DNA of 64,000 bases from Protula sp. h YS-2021 (GCA_949752745.1 OX457033.1:19011907-19075906), one strand, 5' to 3'; counted from the stretch's first letter, positions 1-21,575 are shown. Notes: a model not told the origin generated them from the letters alone. Made by a program: numbers and translations.

Positions 1-100
1 CTTTATATACACGTTTGTTTATTTTGGAATAACTGCAGCGTACGGATGCAAAGTGGTCTCTTTGTGAGAGATGCAACCACTGATTACTGTTGTAGTTCAG

Positions 101-8939
<8,839 letters not shown>

Positions 8940-9630
8940 GGCTTGACTAACTGTGACACTATGTAGGGAGGCTGTCCATACATTCAGACGCTCTACATTT
9001 TCACAGTTGCCTGATATGTCGTGGGCGCGTAAAATATTGTGCGCACGCAGTAATTTTGGATACTAAATATTGCCCACGGACAGGCTGAACAAAAATGAAA
9101 TCGAAGCCGGTGATTGTGCTGCGCAGCTACGTTTATGTTGTATGTTCAGTCGTTACCTAGTTCTACACAATTTCACAATGAAAAATCTCGATTGTTTTTG
9201 GTGTTAATTTCGGGTACAAATTCGTAAATTAATTGTGAGCTGATAGCGTTAGATATCCGCCTTCGCTTATTCATGTTCAAAGGCTGAGCAGTTATCGGCT
9301 TGGGCTATTAAAGTATTTAATGTGAGAAAATCGATAAATAGTACCACATGCTGGCATTTGCTTTTGGATTATGGCATGGTGACTGGTGCAGCCCAGAAAT
9401 AATTTCTGAGAAATAACATATTGTATTTTGCCGTAAATAACATTTGAGGATATTTTCCTTTATTTATAGTCTTTTAATTTAAAGCCCATTTTATGCGAAA
9501 TTTGTATGATTTTATTATGTATGTCGTAGCTTCACTGGTGTATTTTGGTAAGTCCATATATAGCTCAGTATTGATTTTGTTTTGCTAAAAATATTTTCCA
9601 TTTTATTACGCACATTTGTTTTGTCTGGTA
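8940..9630. other. Unique-looking intergenic DNA without a gene
   Basis: AT-rich DNA after the last laminin exon. I see no open frame with splice sites and no canonical AATAAA signal that would end the laminin transcript. Confidence 0.5.
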
Positions 9631-9633
9631 TCC

Positions 9634-10686
9634 CGACAATACGCCTGACGACATTATACCTTCCGACAACTGGCCTGACTTTTTGCATGATACGACAATA
9701 AGCTTGACAACATTATACTTCCAGACAACTGGCCTAACGTTTTGCATGGTACAACAGGACGCCTGGCAAAGATTGGCCGGACACGACAATACGATTGAAG
9801 ACATTACGCTTAACGACAACTTTTTAACGACATGGTACGACTATACGCCTGACGACATTATACCTTCCGACAACTGGCCTAACTTTATGCGTGGTATGAC
9901 AATACGCCTGACGACATTATACCTCCCGACAACTGGCCTAACTTTATGCGTGGTATGACAATACGCCTGACGACATTATACCTCCCGACAACTGGCCTAA
10001 CTTTTTGCATGGTACGACAATACGCCTGACAACATTATACCTCCCGACAACTGGCCTAACTTTTTGCATGGTACGACAATACGCCTGACGACATTATACC
10101 TCCCGACAACTGGCCTAACTTTTTGCATGGTACGACAATACGCCTGACAACATTATACCTCCCGACAACTGGCCTAACTTTTTGCATGGTACGACAATAC
10201 GCCTGACGACATTATACCTCCCGACAACTGGCCTAACTTTTTGCATGGTACGACAATACGCCTGACAACATTATACCTCCCGACAACTGGCCTAACTTTT
10301 TGCATGGTACGACAATACGCCTGACGACATTATACCTCCCGACAACTGGCCTAACTTTTTGCATGGTACGACAATACGCCTGACAACATTATACCTCCCG
10401 ACAACTGGCCTAACTTTTTGCATGGTACGACAATACGCCTGACAACATTATACCTCCCGACAACTGGCCTAACTTTATGCATGGTACGACAATACGCCTG
10501 ACAACATTATACCTTCCGACAACTGGCCTAACTTTATGCGTGGTATGACAATACGCCTGACGACATTATACCTCCCGACAACTGGCCTAACTTTTTGCAT
10601 GGTACGACAATACGCCTGACAACATTATACCTCCCGACAACTGGCCTAACTTTATGCGTGGTATGACAATACGTCTAACAACATTA
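9634..10686 (+). repeat. 59-bp minisatellite, about 17 copies, with a dimeric higher order
   Basis: Unit starts cgacaatacgcctgac and ends aactttttgcatggta. Edge copies are diverged. In the centre (about 9,960-10,440) units carrying cctgacgac alternate with units carrying cctgacaac, giving a 118-bp dimer. No protein is implied. Confidence 0.95.
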
Positions 10687-11014
10687 GTTCACTTGCTGTC
10701 GGACTTGACCGGAATAAGTAAGACTTTGAATATCCGCACGTGTCGCATGTGTTTTTCTGTTAGGGCAATTTTCTTTCTTCCAAATATCTCGAAATTATAA
10801 AAGCTACCAAATTGTCTGTCGATTTTTGAAAGTCAGTGTTGTTGTTTGTACGCAAATTTTTTTGTGAACGCGAAATGGGGCAGCAGTTTGCGTTTGGTCT
10901 GATGTTCATTGCAAAAACCGAGACTTCAAAAATAGTTTTATAAAAAACACACAAATCGAAATGCACACTTTTTTCAACTCGTTTTCAGCGGTTGTGGCCA
11001 GCGTTGTATAGCGC

Positions 11015-11336
11015 TTGAGGCAACATCATCATCTTCATCATCAGCGTCATCACCACAAAATCATCATAGCCATCAAATTCATAACTATCATCATCGTAGT
11101 TATCAGAATCGCAACCATCATCATCATGGTTGTCATCATGATGATCATCACACCCATTTTTATCATTACAACCGTTATCATCACAACCATTCTCATCACC
11201 ATCATAATCACAACAATGTCATCATCACAGCCATCGCCATGACGATCTTCATCATAATCATCTTAATCGCAACCATTATCATCATCACAACCACCATCAT
11301 CACCATTACATCATCACAACAATCATAGCTATCGTT

Positions 11337-11419
<83 letters not shown>

Positions 11420-11575
11420 CATCATCATCATCATCATCGCTGGCATCATCATCACCATAACCGTTATCATCATCACAATTATCATCATCATCAACAACGG
11501 TATAATAAGCGCAATCATCACCATCACCAACATGATAACTATCATCATCACAGTGATCATAGCCATCGGTATCTG

Positions 11576-11612
<37 letters not shown>

Positions 11613-11721
11613 GTCATCATCATCAACAACAACATTATTATCATCATAACCGTTATGGTGATTACAGTGATAATCATCCACGTCATCGTAATCATCATCA
11701 TCGTAATCATCATAACTATCA
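11015..11721 (+). repeat. CAT/ATT trinucleotide tract
   Basis: Long impure (CAT)n with a pure (ATT)n core near 11,371-11,420, running into the assembly gap. The long Asp/Asn, Ile/Met or His open frames here are by-products of the repeat. Confidence 0.95.
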
Positions 11722-11921
11722 NNNNNNNNNNNNNNNNNNNNNNNNNNNNNNNNNNNNNNNNNNNNNNNNNNNNNNNNNNNNNNNNNNNNNNNNNNNNNNN
11801 NNNNNNNNNNNNNNNNNNNNNNNNNNNNNNNNNNNNNNNNNNNNNNNNNNNNNNNNNNNNNNNNNNNNNNNNNNNNNNNNNNNNNNNNNNNNNNNNNNNN
11901 NNNNNNNNNNNNNNNNNNNNN
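11722..11921. other. Assembly gap of 200 N
   Basis: Exactly 200 N between a CAT tract and a CT tract. The round number suggests a placeholder, so the true length is unknown. Confidence 0.98.

Positions 11922-11989
<68 letters not shown>
11922..11989 (+). repeat. (CT)n microsatellite
   Basis: Pure CT dinucleotides directly after the gap, about 34 units visible. Confidence 0.97.
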
Positions 11990-11995
<6 letters not shown>

Positions 11996-12474
11996 ATGTA
12001 CATTTCCAATGTGATCACGGTGCGTCAAGATTTTTGTAAGTGCAATGGAAACACAAGTGAACTCATCATCATGGAGGTGAATGAAAAAACTTTGGCCATT
12101 TGCTGTGTTTTTTTCACCAATGATGGATGAAATGCGGCCTTTAATCTGGACTAAATTCGATGCTCCAAAAGCGGCCATCTATAACGGATCTACGCACGTA
12201 CAGACGGGTGCGGTAGTGGGTGGGGGGGGAGGGGGGTGGGGCGTGTCTTTCATCACGCTATGATACACTCCAGGAATCATGTAACTATTTTTTTTTGTGA
12301 ATAGGCAAGGGGGGTCTGGGGTCTTTATCCTCAGTATGGTTTGGTTTGTATGGTTTGTTTTACACATAAATTATATTTCAGAACAAAGGTGCATGTATAT
12401 AATAAACACCCAATTAGCACTATTTAAATAGTGCAAGTGCACTTCACAAAGGGAAAATGTCCACATTACCGCCG

Positions 12475-12720
12475 TTGTTGTTCAACAGCTAACCTCTCGG
12501 CTGTTCGGTCTGTTGTCTAAAACAACTTTCCACTGCGGATTCCGCGAAAATAGTACTCATAAAAGAAAGGAACTGCTTTTTAAAATATGTTCCCCAACCA
12601 ACCTCTACGGCGGTCGATCTGTTGCGTATAATACCTTTCTACTCCGCAGACCCACTGGGGATTCCACGAAAATAATACTATATATAAAAGAGCGGAACTA
12701 CTTCTAAAATATCCATCCGC
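12475..12720 (+). repeat. Two-copy tandem repeat of about 120 bp
   Basis: Two diverged copies share ctaacctct/caacctct followed by cggctgtt/cggtcgat, tctgttg, and the later block gattcc(g/a)cgaaaatа-type sequence ending in ggaact(g/a)ctt. No gene is seen around it. Confidence 0.6.
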
Positions 12721-13078
12721 TTATAGTAAGACAGATCTCATTAAAGGTCAGCACTTTCACAACAACGCATTTACCGCATCAAGTGAAGACCCACTGGCAT
12801 TGAAGATCGCATTTGTTCCGTAAATGAGCCCTAAACGAAGCCACTATTAAATTCGTCTTAAACAAGTGGTCATCCATTATCGAATGGTGGGTGCGGGTGG
12901 GGGGGGCGGAGTGGTCGTGTCTGGACGTTACGAATCGGAACAAATTCTTTGGCCAAGTTTGTTGCTTGCGTACACACAACTGAGCACTAGGCTTTTTTTT
13001 AGACGACGGGTTTTACATAGAATTTGCTCTGTACGACCGTTTCATTATTGAACTTTTAATTATTCTTATCAACTGTCT

Positions 13079-13380
13079 GTGCTCGCGTCACTTATTGATG
13101 ACACGCCTGTGCTCGTGTCACTTATTGATGACACGCCTGTGCCTGTGAATCAAACTTGATGGCGAAAGAACAATTTTTCAGTATTTTTTTGTTCACAAAC
13201 GAGTCCCGAAAGAAGCAGCTTTTTAAACTGGACAAAATTCGATTCACGAAAGTAAACACGCATGGCGCACAGACACACTGACGCAAACACGCATGGCGCA
13301 CGGACACACTGACGCAAACACGCATGCGCACGGACACACTGACGCAAACACGCATGGCGCACGGACACACTGACGCCATT
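13079..13380 (+). repeat. Short tandem repeats (36 bp x2 and about 29 bp x4)
   Basis: Two copies of cacttattgatgacacgcct near 13,089-13,140, then four copies of a unit containing cacgcatggcgcac and acacactgacgcaaa at about 13,257-13,378. Confidence 0.85.
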
Positions 13381-14083
13381 GGTGGGACGGACATCTCTGT
13401 GGCTCTAGTCAAGGAGCTACGTAAATGTTACGTCAGACGGGTACGCAACAGGTGGAGTGGGGGGGGGGGGGAGTGGACACTGGTTGCAGGAATAACGCAC
13501 GCTTCTAGTCAGGCGGTATTCGCAACGTTTTGCGCCACAGCTTTGTGCGAGTTTCTGCGTGTGTACTTCGGGGGGCAGTGGCTATGGAGTGTATGGGTCA
13601 CCCGGATAAAACGCAACATCCGCGCGAGCTTCGGATATATTCAGCAATATTCCAAAGGGTTCAGCTATCTTTTACGTATATTTCCACTTTTTTTATCTTG
13701 AATTAACGAGTCTAGGAATGCATTCGTTTTAGTTTTCAAAGCCCCAGTTTGAGAAAGAAATGCCCTGCTTTGCCTGCTGTGAGTAACCGAATGCAAATTT
13801 TTTTATTCATATTATTTCTTTTCTTTTTTTCGTAGTATGTTCGCAAATTCACTTTTGCTAAATCCATTCTCAGACAGACTTCATTTCTCCATTAAATACA
13901 CAGAAAGGTTTCACAATAAAACACAATACTTTTTTTATTTTTATTTTTCTGTCAAACAGATAATTTCATAAATAAATACTACAATATGTGCGTTTGTTCG
14001 AATTCAAAATTGTCCCACATACGTAACTCTTTAAAATAATGTTCCACTTTGAATTTTCACAATCAATGATGCTGTCACATTCC

Positions 14084-14260
14084 TTAGTTCATTTCTCTAC
14101 CATGGATCGGCGTTAAAAACCCTAAAAACCCCAAGTATTGCGGGGAAAAAGGGAAAAGCCTAATCCTTGTCGAGTGTTCACGTGCTGAAAGCTCTTTGCA
14201 CTTCTGTGTTGTCGTAGAAGGCTTGTTGTAAAGTACTGCTTGGTATGCCATGCTGCTCAC
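14084..14260 (-). CDS. Candidate terminal exon of an unknown gene
   Basis: On the minus strand a good acceptor (tttgtttgtatttcag) at 14,261 opens a phase 0 frame of 58 codons starting VSSMAYQAVLYNKPSTTTQK and ending HGREMN with TAA. No homologue is recognised. It could follow the candidate exons at 20,604-20,980 if the latter are spliced at a gtgatg site, but that is only phase-compatible. It may be a chance frame. Confidence 0.2.
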   Translation of the reverse strand: MSSMAYQAVLYNKPSTTTQKCKELSAREHSTRIRLFPFSPQYLGFLGFLTPIHGREMN

Positions 14261-14294
14261 CTGAAATACAAACAAACGGAACGTTCACTTTCTT

Positions 14295-14530
14295 TTGCAC
14301 AGCATTCTATGTTTTTTATTTAATTGGCAAGTTCGATACTTTCTTTTTTATTATTATTGTTATATTCTTTTAGCGCTTCACTTTTTAATGTATATTTCTC
14401 AATTCACCAAGAACAGTATTCTATGTTTTTTTTTTTATTTAATTGGCAAGTTCGATACTTTCTTATTTATTATTATTACATTATTTTAGCGCTTCACTTT
14501 TTAATGTGTACTTCTCAATTCACCAATTAC
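14295..14530 (+). repeat. Two-copy direct repeat of about 118 bp
   Basis: Both copies contain atttaattggcaagttcg and agcgcttcactttttaatgt. Overlapping open frames in the region simply read the duplicate. Confidence 0.9.
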
Positions 14531-16029
14531 ACAATTTCTTTCAGTGTGTTCCGACTTCAAACACGGTTGTTTCCGATAGTCAAAAGTATGTTCTGCGTTA
14601 TTTCCATGACGACACTGAGCGCGAAATTGGAGCGTAATCCCTGGACCTAGTCCCTTTCTCCCCGCCGGTTTTTTTTTTCTTTTTTTGCTATTTGCGTACT
14701 AGGGGGGGGGGGGGTACAAGAATATAGCGCATAAAATTTTGTCCATGCAACTTATGGATCAACCATTTTTTCAGACAAAAGTAACTAAACAAGATTGTCC
14801 ATGGACAATGACCCAGCTCACAGATGTTGATGTCAGGATTTTCGACAGAAGTACAACCTTTAACCTGTGGCTACGCACCTGGCATCAGTCTACATTTCAA
14901 CACAAAAAATTGTACATGGCCCGACAACAGGGGGAAGGGCTCACTCCCTTTATTTTGCCAATCGCCAGGAAAAGAGAAGAAATAAATACGCAGATGGACG
15001 CATGCCACTTTTCTTCCATCAAAACTTTACGACTTTCCCATTAGAATCTTACGAGGTGTTTCAAATGTTTTTCTCTTTTTTTTGCCAATATATCAACTGA
15101 TTTTTGGCAAATCACGGAACAAAGTAACAGCCATGCAAGTTCAATGCCTGCTACCTTAACAAATCTGCCAAGAGACTAAGGTATTATGCCGGGGTAAGAT
15201 TTCAATAAACACTGATATTCTGCCAATTTTATCCAATCACAAAAAAAGAAACTTAGACTTTTTAACTACCGCTTATGATTTTTGTAAAAAACTTGTTTTG
15301 ACTGCGAATCGCCATAAAGTAATATCCAGGTGGATAGGTAGTAATGCCTCTTACTTTTGCTTAAAAATGCAAGACAGAAAGGCTATTTTCGTGACGTCAG
15401 GGAAGATTTCACGGAAAAATTTCGGCCATTTTTTTGCGAATCGACAAAAAAAAAATAATAATAATAATAATAATAATAGCCAGGTGGACACTTACGCCAA
15501 CCTTCCAACAAAACGTTGGGATGTTTCCATTAAAATCCGTGGCGCAGACACGTTTTTTCCGCCAGTTTCGGCCAAGTTTTGGCGAACTGCCAAAAGTAAG
15601 ACAGACACGTTATGTCCGCTACTTTTAATCAAAGCTTCAAGATATTCAGGCTCAAACCCTAGGACAGAGATGCGATTTTCAATTTAAAAGCATACATACG
15701 CACATACTTTCATCGATCGCTTTGGCATCTGCTTCTGTAAGAAGCTGGGGCTAGATAAAAAAAACCCTTTCTGTGGCATCAGTCAAGTCAGACTGGAATT
15801 TTAATGGTTTTTCGTCATACATCCATCGCCTCTCCCCCCCCCCCCCCCCCCCCGCCACCCCCCACCTAACGCAAAACGGTTAAATACCTACATAATTGAT
15901 GAAACTGATAGGTGGCTGGTTGTCTCCTGGTAGTTGGCTGGGTGTTATCTCCTGCTGGTTGTTTGGTTGCAGTGTCGAATAAGGCACATTTTTTATTAAA
16001 TATCTTCCTTCCGCCCCCTTCCCCCCTCG

Positions 16030-16300
16030 CCCAAGACCAGGCAAGAAGAGACCAATCCAGGTTAGGTCTTTCGCAGGAGCGAGTGTGGACCAGTGACAGT
16101 TAAGCTACCCGGCAACCGCATGCAGCCACCAAGCAACCCACTTATCGAAAGGTACTACCACTCCCCACTCCCAGGGATGAGGGCCTCCATCCTGAACAAC
16201 AGTCTTTTGATCAGTGTGTTATTGGTTCTGGCTCGTTTTTTCTTTGGGTCTGTGGCTGCTTGCATTTTTTTCTCTCTCTCTTGCAGTACTTGATGCAGGG
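16030..16300 (+). repeat. Dispersed element S1, copy 1
   Basis: Carries gagcgagtgtggaccagtga, aagctacccggcaaccgcat and aaaggtactaccactcc, shared with 30,791-30,900 and 32,975-33,330. A downstream stretch (ttctggctcg ... gggtctgtggctgc) is also shared with the third copy. Confidence 0.85.
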
Positions 16301-16776
16301 CTGACCTAGAAAAATACGGAAACCAATGCAATGCTTCAACACTACTTATATATATAATTCAGGTTTTTACTTAGCAAATTTACAACGAGGAAGCTTTTTT
16401 TTTCAATTAAAACTTCATTAAACACAGCCTCCGGCCATAACTGACAATTATCGACTATAAATTTAAGCAAGATTGTCCATGGGCAATGCCCCGGCTCAAG
16501 AATGCCGAGGTCAGGATTTAGGGCATAAAAGTATAACCTTTAACCAAAAAAATTTCAAGACGGTAAGACTTATGTACCTAATGTCAGCCAGGATTTCAAT
16601 ACAAAAATGATTATAACAGTATTTCCGACCGTTTTCGACGAACTAATGTTCGCTGCTGTTAATAAAAATGTTGAAGACAATAAGTAAGACCATCCTTGGG
16701 TTGTACATTTGTGCTCCCTGCCTGTGATCAAAATTCTAAGACTTGTCAGTGAATTTCCAGGAGGAGATATATTTGT

Positions 16777-16960
16777 CAACTAGAGCAGTGTGCATAGCCC
16801 ACATACAATACCGATCTGTGTTTGTTCCCATAGAAGCTACATACCAAGTTTCATTAAAATCCTTGCACGAGTTTTTTTTAAGTTATCGTGTTAACAGTTA
16901 ACAAGCTCTTGATGACAGACCGACCGAAAGACAGACACGCGGTCGATCAAATATATTCCT
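16777..16960 (-). repeat. Dispersed element R1, copy 2 (short form)
   Basis: Reverse complement of the 1,790-2,090 element, with the inner part corresponding to about 1,948-2,060 missing. The 25 bases at 16,777-16,801 match 2,062-2,086 exactly on the other strand. Confidence 0.8.
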
Positions 16961-18599
16961 TGTATAAATAAAGTCCCAGGGGGAGGGGGGGAAAGATACA
17001 TTTTTAAGAAAATTAGACTTGAGTCGATATTTCGGCAATTCCTAAATAAGTAACAGCAAGATCAGGCTACGTTTTATGATAAGCAAGGCTCCCTCTGGGG
17101 TAGGTTGATTTTAATAAAAAAAAAAAAATTCGCTGATATTTCTTTCAATTTTCGACATGCAAAATAATAGCCAAAAAGACTAGGACCACGGTGGGGGCAC
17201 TTAACCCCCCGCCCCTACTACATTCCATCAAAAGTTTATTGCGTTTCCACAAAGATCCTGGGAGGAGATATGTTTTTAGGAAATTTGCACTACAGCCTGC
17301 TACCTTTGACCAATATTTCAAGGCATTTTTTTCTGGCGCCATTTGAGATTAATTTTTCCCACATTCCAATTTTTTTTTTTTTGGACGAATAAAAAAATGA
17401 TAGCCAGGTAGACACCAAAACCAGCTACCTTTAATCAAAATTCTTACAGAGTAATATCGGTAAAATTGCAACACGGCGGTTTTTTCGCCAATATTTCCGA
17501 TATTTTTACGGAACATACTAGCCAATTTGTTACCAGTGTCCGTCTGCATTCTTCAAAACCTTCTGACAGTAATATGATATCCCTAGCGTTCAAGATTTTA
17601 GTACGTAATTGGGTTTTTCTGCCAATTTTATTTCGAATGGCGGAAAAAGTGATAGTCAGGTTAAGTACCAACGACCGCTCTCTTTAACTAAAATTTTGAG
17701 AGTGCGAGACTACTTCACTGGCATCATCATGTAGGATTTTACTTTTTTCGTAATATTTCCGCCAATTCCTGAGAATCACCAAAAAAAAAAAAAAAGTAAT
17801 AGGGTTGGTAGCAATCCCTGCTATCCTTACTTCAAATTTCAATTCAGTAAAGCTATTTCTGTGGCGTGGGTTCAGACTTTACTGAAAATAAGTTTTCGGC
17901 CAAAATTTCGTCCCATTTTTGGCCAGCTAGGTAATAGTAACAACCAGGCAGGTAGTAATGCCTGCTACCTTTACTGAAAATTCCAAGACAGTATTTTCCA
18001 GGAGTTCATTACGGTTTTAATTTTTCGGTGTTTCGCCAAAATTTCCGCTAATTTTTGGCGACAATTTTTGGCCATTTCAACGACTTTTGCAGAAGCTGCA
18101 GCTAAAAGATAAACTTCAAAAAGGCTTTCTTTACTTTCTTCAGTTTACTGCTTTTTATCACCCCCTCCCCCGCGCAGACCAAGTGACTTACATTATTATG
18201 TCGCTAGGCACGCGGTTGGTTGTCTCTGGTGAATTGCTGCTGCATCCTCCTGGCCCATGCCCACCCCCAAAAAAAATTTTCCGGGAATTCATTAAAAAAA
18301 ATCTGTTTTCAACTACAAATCCCTTAAAAAACTGCCCCACCATAATTTTGTTCGAATGACCCGGTAATTAAAGAAAAAACTTGTTGAAGATTGTGTCAAA
18401 AACTTTTTTTTTTTTTTTTCATTGGCCAAAACGATTTTCAGGGGTTTTCTAATCCACTTGGATAACTTTTAAAACATTTTCCTGGAAAGAAAGCACTGTA
18501 GCCGTGCTAAAAAAAGAACGCCCTATTCGGCTTTTACCAAGGTTTTTTTTTAGTTCTCAAAAAAAAAAAAAAAGTAAGAACAATAAGCGTTAAAAAACA

Positions 18600-19620
18600 A
18601 AGCAAACACTAAGCTTGCATAAACACCATTTAAGCTCTTAAGGGAAGTTATTGAGCATTTTCCAAAAAGCAAGCACTATAAGATTCCAGAAACGCCATTT
18701 AGGCCATTATTAAGGGAAATTTTTGAACATTTTCCAAAAAGCAAGTACCATAAGCTTGCATAAACGCCATTAAGGCTCTTATTAAGGGTAATTTTTTAAC
18801 TTTTTTCAAAAAGCAAGTACCATAAGCTTGCATAAACGCCATTTAGGCTCTTATTAAGGGAAGTTTTTGAACATTTTCCAAAAAGCAAGTACCATAAGCT
18901 TGCATAGACGCCATTTAGGCTCTTATTAAGGGAAGTTTTTGAACAATTTCCAAAAAAGCAAGTACCATAAGCTTGCATAAACGCCATTTAGGCTCTTATT
19001 AAGGGAAACTTTTGAACATTTTCCAAAAAGCAAGTACCATAAGCTTGCATAAACGCCATTTAGGCTCTTATTAAGGGAAACTTTTGAACATTTTCCAAAA
19101 AGCAAGTACCATAAGCTTGCATAAACGCCATTTAGGCTCTTATTAAGGGAAATTTTTGAACATTTTCCAAAAAGCAAGTACCATAAGCTTGCATAAACGC
19201 CATTTAGGCTCTTATTAAGGGAAACTTTTGAACATTTTCCAAAAAGCAAGTACCATAAGCTTGCATAGACGCCATTTAGGCTCTTATTAAGGGAAGTTTT
19301 TGAACATTTTCCAAAAAGCAAGTACCATAAGCTTGCATAAACGCCATTAAGGCTCTTATTAAGGGAAATTTTTGAATTTTTTTCAAAAAGCAAGTACCAT
19401 AAGCTTGCACAAACGCCATTTAGGCTATTATTAAGGGAAATTTTTGACCATTTTCCAAAAAGCAAGTTCCATAAGCTTGCATAAACGCCATTAAGGCTCT
19501 TATTAACGGAAATTTTTGAACTTTTTCACAAAGCAAGTACTATAAGCTCGCATAAACGCCATTTAAGCTCTTATTAAGGGAAATCATATAAACATTTTAC
19601 AAAAAGTAAACAAGGCACTG
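18600..19620 (+). repeat. 72-bp tandem array, block 1 (about 14 copies)
   Basis: Unit contains agcaagtaccataagcttgc, ataaacgccatttaggctc and ttattaagggaa. Spacing between successive accataagct motifs is 72-73 bp. Because 72 is 24 codons, the minus strand stays open for about 180 codons, but the frame has no start context or composition of a real gene. Confidence 0.95.
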
Positions 19621-20064
19621 TAAACTTGCAAAAGCACCATTTCGGCTTCATCTAGCTTTTGAATACATCTTTCCAGAAAAAAAATGGCACTAGCCGTACG
19701 AGCAAAAATTACACGTACATTAAAATTCGAATAAAAATTATCAGGCGCTTGGGTATTTTTTGTGAAAATCGCCGCTTCATACTGCGGGCTTAAAAATTAT
19801 GGGGATTTAAATAGACACAGGACAACACAGGACAACACAGGACAACACAACACATGTGTGACTGACGCGTTAGATCGGCTTAAAATCCCTTTCTTCCACA
19901 ACATTCGTGGCCTGAACAGGGCACAGCACTCATCATAAGTTGCCACAAATCACACGACATAGTATACAGTTGGAATAGAATATAATTATCTATTTATATA
20001 AATATAAATCTACAATTATTTTCTATTAATATATAAATCTATGCATTTTTTTTTAAATTTTACT

Positions 20065-20540
20065 GTTTTCATTGTGCCTTGCGCAATTTACAGCCCATGC
20101 TCTGCGCAGTTTACAGCACAATTCTCTATCTATATGATGCAATTTACTCTCGTTATTGTGCCTTGCGCAATTTACAGCCCATGCTCTGCGCAGTTTACAG
20201 CACAATTCTCTATATGCCTTATTTACTGGTTATTGTGCCTTGCGCAATTTACAGCCCATGCTCTGCGCAGTTTACAGCACAATTATCTATACGACGTAAT
20301 TTAATTCTTTCGTAATTGTGCCTTGCGCAATTTACAGCCCATGCCCTGCGCAGTTTACAGCACAATTCTCTATTTATATGACGCAATTTACTCTCGTTAT
20401 TGTGCCTTGTGCAATTTACAGCCCATGCTCTGCACAGTTTACAGCACAATTCTCTATTTATATGACGCAATTTACTCTCGTTATTGTGCCTTGTGCAATT
20501 TACAGCCCATGCTCTGCACAGTTTACAGCACAATTCTCAA
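20065..20540 (+). repeat. 84-bp tandem array (6 copies)
   Basis: Each unit has attgtgccttgcgcaattta then cagcccatgctctgcgcag and tttacagcacaattctcta. Successive starts are 75 to 86 bp apart, the last two exactly 84. Each unit contains a near-palindromic pair of gcgcaatttacag and gcgcagtttacag. Confidence 0.95.
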
Positions 20541-20603
20541 TATAATGTACGTTCTTTCTTTACTTTTTAAAACTTTTTTTATAATGTAGTAACTTTTCCA
20601 AGC

Positions 20604-20980
20604 TCAATTGGCTTGAAATAATGCAAAAGACTGAACAGACTTCAGCAGTTGCATTGGGAACGAATCAGATTTATACATCACGCAGTGGGTCGAGTGCCTG
20701 TAGAACTGCTGCTGGGGCCTAAAACACACAAGTAAGAAAAAGACATGTACTGAAGACGAATGAAGTTTTTATAAATATACAGGATCGTTCTTCACCGCGA
20801 AATGATGTAATTTTCACAATGCGTTCTGCTATATACACTGAATGTTTAGCATTACATCACTTTGCAACGCATTACTTGACAACGAAATCACTTTACAACG
20901 TGTCACTTCACAACAAGCCACTTTACATTTTGGCATACCATTAGTTTTGAACAAAAAACTCACCGCTCCTTCTTGGACAT
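20604..20980 (-). CDS. Candidate two-exon small gene (43 codons)
   Basis: On the minus strand ATG at 20,980 in the context gcaggATGT starts MSKKER, which is cut by a consensus gtgagt donor. An acceptor (tgtgtgttttag) at 20,719 continues in phase with PQQQFYRHSTHC and stays open to TGA at 20,604. The exons are 20,964-20,980 and 20,604-20,718 and total 132 bases. No family is recognised and no AATAAA follows. A plus-strand frame at 20,842-21,075 overlaps. A longer gene with more exons is possible. Confidence 0.25.
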
Positions 20981-21119
20981 CCTGCGGGTTGGTGATTCGC
21001 TTTGTTGACGAGGATGGACAAATAGTGAACTTTCACGCCAACTTCCCGAGATTTAAGTTGCGTTCAAGTCACTAACCTAAACTGACACCCCATTTTGTAG
21101 TGTCAGCAAGATGATTTTT

Positions 21120-21575
21120 AAGGCATTAAAAACGGGGTGCTGTAAGCTTGTATAAACGCGATGTAGGCTCTTATAAATGGAAGTTGTTCTAATATTTTCC
21201 AAAAAGCAAGTACTGTGAACTTGCATAAACACGACTTATGCTCTTATAAAGGGAATTATTTTACTGTTTTCCAAAAAGCAAGTGCCGTAAGCTTGCATAA
21301 ATACCATTTAGGCGCTTATAAGGGGAAGTTATTTTAGCATTTTCAAAAAAAAAACCAGCACTATAAGCTGGCATAAATGCCATTTCGGCTCTCATAACGG
21401 GAAGTTGTTTTAATATTTTCCAAAAAAGCAAGTACTGTGGGCTTGCATAAATGCCATTTAGGCTCTTTTTAAGGGAACTTATTTTAATATTTTCCAAAGA
21501 GCAAGCACTGGAAGCTTGCATAAATGCCATTTAGGCTCTTATAAAGGGAGTTTATTTTAACATTTTCAATAGTTA
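21120..21575 (+). repeat. 72-bp tandem array, block 2 (about 6 diverged copies)
   Basis: Same family as 18,600-19,620 (agcttgcataaatgccattt, ggctcttataaagggaa), but copies are more diverged and the linker is longer. Confidence 0.9.

Larger units (their letters stand above)
15290..18080 (+). repeat. A/B repeat family, block 1
   Basis: Diverged units alternate between type A (tgaccgctatctttaa) and type B (gtaatgcctgctaccttt), each followed by a ttcaagacagt stretch, a cgccaatatttccgcc core and a ccaaa/taatagccagg stretch. The A plus B dimer is roughly 290 bp. The same family fills 36,790-37,960 and 39,590-41,290, and occurs on the other strand at 53,150-53,600 and 60,150-60,290. Interrupted here by other repeats at 15,840-16,990. 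Confidence 0.75.

Noticed and set aside
11208..11990. Long Asp/Asn-rich and Ile/Met-rich frames
   Set aside because: They are translations of CAT, ATT and CT microsatellites and run through N bases.
18926..19465. Minus-strand frame of about 180 codons with a 24-residue repeat (LNGVYASLWYLLFGKCSK)
   Set aside because: It follows exactly the 72-bp satellite, which happens to be 24 codons long. No promoter, splice signals or non-repeat domain accompany it.
20842..21075. Plus-strand frame ending DEDGQIVNFHANFPRF
   Set aside because: The wording looks protein-like, but I recognise no family, and it overlaps a minus-strand first exon candidate with better signals. It is undecided rather than excluded.
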